A stretch of 64,000 nucleotides of DNA from Coprococcus_C hominis (GTDB lineage Bacteria > Bacillota > Clostridia > Lachnospirales > Lachnospiraceae): assembly GCF_020687505.1 (NCBI RefSeq), contig NZ_JAJEQT010000006.1. One strand, 5' to 3'. The notes under the pieces were generated by a model. The model made no database searches, was not told the DNA's origin, and was given only the letters and a program-made list of their open reading frames with translations. A program made the translations under genes and the position numbers. Positions within the stretch are counted from its first letter, which is position 1. Each line of letters begins with the position of its first letter. Below are positions 60,013 through 64,000 of the stretch, piece after piece.

Positions 60013-61539
60013 GTGAAAGACGAAATAAAAGAAGAAAAAAAGGATGAAAAATTAGAACGTAAAAAGCTGAAACGCCGGGAACGGGCGGAGAAGCGCCAGC
60101 ATAAACATATGGGCATCAGCCTCCGATGGTTTGTGACGTTTCTGATCATCGTGCTGTGTGCAGGGATTATGCTTGTGTATTCGCTGATGTCAAGCCGTCT
60201 GTATGTGCAGCGATATCAGGAACAGCTTGAAAAAAATGTGATGGCGCAGGCGGAATATCTGAAGAATAATCTGCTTGAGAATCATATGACGCTCGATGAC
60301 CCACAGGATTTAAATCTTCGTATCGAAGGTGTCGCAACGACTTTTTACGGCAGGGTGCTTGTGATAAACCGGGAGTACCGGGTGATCAAGGATACTTATG
60401 GAAACCATGAAAATGCACAGATTGTAAATCCGGATATTATGGCTGTAATGCGCGGACAGGCGAGTGAGAAGATATCGAAGAAGGATGGATATCTTGAATA
60501 TATCACAGCTGTGAAGCAGGAACAGGATGTACAGGGCGTGCTTGTGATTCAGGCATCGACGGACAGCCTGAAGGTAATTGAACGCCGGGTAGAACGACGA
60601 AACTGGTTGTCATTTGCACTTATCATGGCAATCTGCATTGGTGCAGCATGGGCAATCGGCAATGCAAGCTCACGTGGGATCAAGCGTATCAATCAGCAGA
60701 TGGAAATCGCGGGAGAAGGACAGCTGGAGACACAGATTCCAGTGCGTGGATTCAAGGAGTTTAAACAGCTGACGGAACGTTACAATGCGACGATATCCAA
60801 GCTGATGGTCATTGACTCCACACGACAGGAGTTTGTATCGAATGTGTCACATGAATTAAAGACGCCGATCACGTCGATGAAGGTGTTGGCAGATTCTCTG
60901 ATACAGAACGAATCTGCGGATCTTGCAATGTACAAGGAATTTATGACTGATATCGTGGATGAGATTGACAGAGAAAGTAAAATTATTACCGATCTGCTGA
61001 CACTTGTAAAAATGGATAAAAAATCAGCCGCGATGAATATCGAGGAGATAAAGATCAATGATCTGTTGGAGGTGATCCTGAAGCGCGTAACGCCAATCGC
61101 CAAAAGCCGTGGAATCCAGATTACTTACGAGAGCTACCGTGATGTGACGGCATGGGTGGATGAGGTCAAACTGAGTCTGGCTCTGACGAATATTATAGAG
61201 AATGCGGTGAAGTACAATGTTGACAATGGCTGGGTGAAAGTGACGCTCAATGCAGACCACCGCAACTTCTATGTGAAGGTTGCAGATTCCGGTGTTGGAA
61301 TCCCGGATGACTGCAAGGAGCATGTATTTGAACGTTTCTACCGGGTAGATAAAGCGCGAAGCCGGGATACCGGTGGTACAGGACTTGGACTTGCTATCAC
61401 GAAAAGCGTCATTCAGATGCACAAGGGTTCAATCAAATTGTACAGCGAGTCTGGAGAGGGCACTACATTTACCATTCGCATTCCGATGAAATCGGATGCC
61501 TCCGTGGATACAGCACGAAAGGAGGGCGATGCAGAATGA
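60013..61539 (+). CDS. Sensor histidine kinase, WalK-like
   Basis: A 508-residue kinase: a Lys/Glu-rich cytoplasmic N-terminus, membrane helix 1 (about 38-60), an extracytoplasmic domain (about 61-197), membrane helix 2 (about 198-217), HAMP, and a DHp with FVSNVSHELKTPITSMK (His280). The HATPase domain has N box NIIENAVKYN, G1 DSGVGIP and G2 GTGLGLAI. It matches WalK/PhoR but has no obvious PAS domain. The GTG start is uncertain, because AAAAGGA is 14 bases away and better placed for an out-of-frame ATG at 60003. It probably pairs with the regulator at 58202, 1.1 kb upstream. The end overlaps the next gene by 4 bases. Confidence 0.87.
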   Translation: MKDEIKEEKKDEKLERKKLKRRERAEKRQHKHMGISLRWFVTFLIIVLCAGIMLVYSLMSSRLYVQRYQEQLEKNVMAQAEYLKNNLLENHMTLDDPQDLNLRIEGVATTFYGRVLVINREYRVIKDTYGNHENAQIVNPDIMAVMRGQASEKISKKDGYLEYITAVKQEQDVQGVLVIQASTDSLKVIERRVERRNWLSFALIMAICIGAAWAIGNASSRGIKRINQQMEIAGEGQLETQIPVRGFKEFKQLTERYNATISKLMVIDSTRQEFVSNVSHELKTPITSMKVLADSLIQNESADLAMYKEFMTDIVDEIDRESKIITDLLTLVKMDKKSAAMNIEEIKINDLLEVILKRVTPIAKSRGIQITYESYRDVTAWVDEVKLSLALTNIIENAVKYNVDNGWVKVTLNADHRNFYVKVADSGVGIPDDCKEHVFERFYRVDKARSRDTGGTGLGLAITKSVIQMHKGSIKLYSESGEGTTFTIRIPMKSDASVDTARKEGDAE

Positions 61540-62414
61540 GAAAGAAGTATTGGAAAACCGGATGCGTGATCGCGACACTGCTTTGCCTGACAGCCTGTGG
61601 GAAAGCACAGACTGGAGAGATTACACCGCTTGCAGATAATATGATTCATCTGTATCTGGCAGAGGATAACACAGTTGTGCGTGCCGATGCAGATTACCAG
61701 TTGAAAACACCGGATGCAATCGCATCCTGCGTGGAGGATGCAATGACGGCACTCACAGCAATGGAAACATCGAAGATCGAAGCTTACAGTTATATGATGG
61801 GCGAGGATAACAGTTTGCAGATGGATATCACACTTGTGGAAGGCAGTTACGAGCAGGAAGATATATTGCTGATCATGGCAGCCACAACGAAGACATTGTT
61901 CCAGATGGATGATATTTCCAGCATTGCACTGACCGTAAAGGGGCATGACGAAAAAGTGTATGCAGAGCAGTTGTTCCTGCGGGATTCTGTTTATTATTAT
62001 GGTACCGACGAACTGAGTCTGGCAGAGGAATCAATTACCATGTATGCACCAAATGCGCAGGGAACTGCACTGGAATCCTATGGAATCAAAGTGCAGTCGG
62101 AGCCACAGACGTCCGATCAGGAGTATATCGTGCGGGAGCTGGTACAGAAAAAAGTGCTTTCGCCAGACACAAAGGTGAACCAGGTGTCGGTTCATGATTC
62201 GGTCTGCTATCTGGATCTGTCAGAGGAATTTACAAATGCCGTGGGAACGATTTCACCAGAGCTTGCGTTGTATGCAGTCGTGAATTCGGTAATTGCACAG
62301 ACAGACGTGGATACGGTACAGATTCTGATTGATGGAAAAATCGTGCCAATGTACCGGAATGTGGTTGCAATAGACAAACCATTACCATTTAATGCAAATG
62401 TAGTACAAGAATAA
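61536..62414 (+). CDS. GerMN-domain lipoprotein
   Basis: A 292-residue lipoprotein (lipobox LTACG near residue 21) with two GerMN-type units: about 35-155, and about 160-285 containing VNQVSVHDSVCYLDLSEEFTNAV, the clearest match. GerM is a sporulation/germination lipoprotein, and in vegetative cells similar proteins (e.g. LpqB next to MtrAB) accompany WalRK/MtrAB-type systems. The start overlaps the kinase gene (ATGA), so it is probably an accessory of the two-component system. Confidence 0.85.
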   Translation: MRKKYWKTGCVIATLLCLTACGKAQTGEITPLADNMIHLYLAEDNTVVRADADYQLKTPDAIASCVEDAMTALTAMETSKIEAYSYMMGEDNSLQMDITLVEGSYEQEDILLIMAATTKTLFQMDDISSIALTVKGHDEKVYAEQLFLRDSVYYYGTDELSLAEESITMYAPNAQGTALESYGIKVQSEPQTSDQEYIVRELVQKKVLSPDTKVNQVSVHDSVCYLDLSEEFTNAVGTISPELALYAVVNSVIAQTDVDTVQILIDGKIVPMYRNVVAIDKPLPFNANVVQE

Positions 62415-62431
62415 AAGAATATAGGAGACGT

Positions 62432-64000
62432 ATGAAACGACCAGTATTTTGTGTGGCTTTGGCGTATGCACTTGGAGAGGTGATTGGCCTGTACACAAGA
62501 ACGGTGGGCGAGATAGGCATAGTGAGTGCTATGCTTGTTTGCGTTGGGATTTTCGTGCGGAAGAAAAAACAGGGAAAAAGCGCATGCGTGCTGGGACTGG
62601 GAGTCGGTCTTGGAATGCTTGGCGCTTTTTTGCGTATTCCGCAGGATCTACGGGAAAAGCCGGATATCCGGCAGGAAAACGGTTACGATATTATAACCTA
62701 TGCAACGGGAGGGGAGACGCAGGGGCAGCCTGTCATCTGTGCCGGGATTCTGACTGACCGGCAGGGAGAAACATGGACGATGCGGGTACTGGACGGAGCT
62801 GACGTGCATGGAGATATTCAGCTCCGTGGTGTGGAAGGGGAACACACGATTGCGGAGATTGTACAGGTAACAGGTACTTATGATACATTTGAGCATGTGA
62901 GAAATCCGGGTGGGTTCCAGTCACGCAGCTATTATCTTGCCCGGAATATCAGCGGATATTATTATGCACCGCAGGTGACGACGATCACCGTTAATCAGCG
63001 GGAAATACTTGGGCTGCCTAGATATTTGTATTATCAGGGAAAACGTATATTATATGAATTGCGTATACGGGCAGACTGCCAGATTGCAAAGCTTCTTCCA
63101 GAAGAACAGGCGTCGCTTGTGTCTGGAATCCTGCTTGGAGAAAAATCAAGGATAGATGCAGAACTCAAGACATTATATCAGATGGGCGGGATTGCGCATA
63201 TTCTGGCGATATCAGGACTTCATATTTCCCTGCTTGGAGGACTGCTCTTTCGACTGATGCGGCGGGCTCGTGTGCCGATTCCGGTAGCAGGAATTATCAC
63301 GATAGCAGGACTTTTGTTGTACGGCATGATGACCGGAATGAGTCTGGCAACGATGCGTGCGATCTGGATGATGGTGATTTTTCTTGTGGCGCAGATGTTC
63401 GGGAAATCCTATGATATGCCGACTGCGATGGGAGTTGCCTTGTTCTTTATGCTTCTATGCAACCCGGTTCGCATCTTAGATGCCGGGATGCAGTTAAGCT
63501 ATATGGCGATTGCGGGGGTATCACTTGGAAACTATGGGATGAAGCGCTTGCATAAAAAAACTGGATTTCGGCGGTTTCAGAAACGATATCCGCTTCGGTT
63601 CCGTGTGGTGCAGAGCCTGTTTTATTCTGTAACATTGCAGGGGATGATGCTTCTTGTGGTGGCAAAAACCTATTACGAGATACCAGTCTATGCAGGATTG
63701 CTGAATCTGATCGTTGTACCGGGGATGACGGTTGTGGTAGCAGGAAGCTGGTTCGGCTTGCTTGTATCCATTGGCACGATTTCGCTTGGCAGGTTCGTCA
63801 TGCTGCCGGTTGGGTGGATGTTACAGGGATATACATGGCTTTGCGAAAGGACACTGGAACTGCCGTGGAATACACTTGTTACAGGAGAGATACGAGGCTG
63901 GCAGATTGGCATGTGGTATGGCGGGATTGCATGCACGCTGGTATTGCTTCGCACAAAAACAAGAAATAAGCTGCGGGACTTTGTATATAAACATACCGGC
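62432..64000 (+). CDS. comEC: ComEC/Rec2 competence membrane channel, N-terminal part
   Basis: An open frame of 523 codons that runs off the window end. ComEC is the channel that carries single-stranded DNA across the membrane in transformation. Two or three membrane helices are followed by an extracytoplasmic DUF4131/OB-like region with a Cys-poor beta pattern and RNPGGFQSRSYYLARNI. The Competence domain begins around LVSGILLGEKSRID and has the signature GGIAHILAISGLHISLLGGL, then many helices. The C-terminal metallo-beta-lactamase domain, if present, lies beyond the window. The ATG at 62432 follows ATAGGAG. Confidence 0.92.
   Translation, partial: MKRPVFCVALAYALGEVIGLYTRTVGEIGIVSAMLVCVGIFVRKKKQGKSACVLGLGVGLGMLGAFLRIPQDLREKPDIRQENGYDIITYATGGETQGQPVICAGILTDRQGETWTMRVLDGADVHGDIQLRGVEGEHTIAEIVQVTGTYDTFEHVRNPGGFQSRSYYLARNISGYYYAPQVTTITVNQREILGLPRYLYYQGKRILYELRIRADCQIAKLLPEEQASLVSGILLGEKSRIDAELKTLYQMGGIAHILAISGLHISLLGGLLFRLMRRARVPIPVAGIITIAGLLLYGMMTGMSLATMRAIWMMVIFLVAQMFGKSYDMPTAMGVALFFMLLCNPVRILDAGMQLSYMAIAGVSLGNYGMKRLHKKTGFRRFQKRYPLRFRVVQSLFYSVTLQGMMLLVVAKTYYEIPVYAGLLNLIVVPGMTVVVAGSWFGLLVSIGTISLGRFVMLPVGWMLQGYTWLCERTLELPWNTLVTGEIRGWQIGMWYGGIACTLVLLRTKTRNKLRDFVYKHTG

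Overview
The window looks like a chromosomal segment of a low-to-mid GC, Gram-positive Clostridia, most likely Lachnospiraceae (Roseburia/Agathobacter/Eubacterium-like). The reasons are strong AGGAGG ribosome-binding sites, sigma-A promoters with 17-bp spacers, rho-independent terminators with U tracts, a 6S RNA, and a Firmicutes gene set: BceRS/BceAB, Dlt-like genes, AgrBDCA, a WalRK-like pair, DegV, SpoIID, GerMN and ComEA/ComEC. The species cannot be fixed from the sequence alone. I found no IS element, phage, CRISPR array, tRNA or rRNA. No stretch longer than 300 bases lacks a gene.

Layout. 1-9 kb: end of ribH, a HAD phosphatase, a degenerate LytS-type sensor, DUF1189, an SGNH hydrolase, a MATE pump with its MarR repressor, tcdA, a small unknown protein and nadA. 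9.1-22.4 kb: a cell-envelope island. A BceRS/GraRS-type two-component system is followed by a Dlt-like operon (MBOAT-SGNH, adenylation enzyme, PLP decarboxylase-like enzyme, carrier protein, second MBOAT-SGNH) and then a BceAB-type ABC transporter. The operon and the transporter share one promoter architecture with a BceR-like operator, so the region reads as one antimicrobial-peptide sensing and envelope-modifying regulon. 22.4-30 kb: 6S RNA, a large SpoIID protein, YihY, glyA, ftsH and yfbR.

30-37.4 kb: an agr quorum-sensing locus. agrB, agrA-like and agrC-like genes run leftward. A 53-codon agrD runs rightward from the other side of a perfect 27-bp inverted repeat and leads an AT-richer operon of a small secreted protein, two exported unknown proteins and an ABC transporter. 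37.4-47 kb: gltX, an acidic membrane protein, DUF2156, DUF368, two DegV proteins around a catalytically degenerate amidase lipoprotein, and a SleB-type hydrolase whose promoter carries two perfect WalR boxes. 47-52 kb: four glycosyltransferases including a GlfT2-like one, probably for a surface glycan. 52-57 kb: divergent argG and argCJB with mirrored promoters and a large palindromic element inside the operon. 57-64 kb: a DUF606 transporter, comEA, a WalRK-like system split by an antisense add gene, a GerMN lipoprotein and a partial comEC.

Start codons were chosen mainly from ribosome-binding sites, so several genes are shorter than their longest reading frames. Family names come from recognising motifs and overall similarity by eye; no database search was run.
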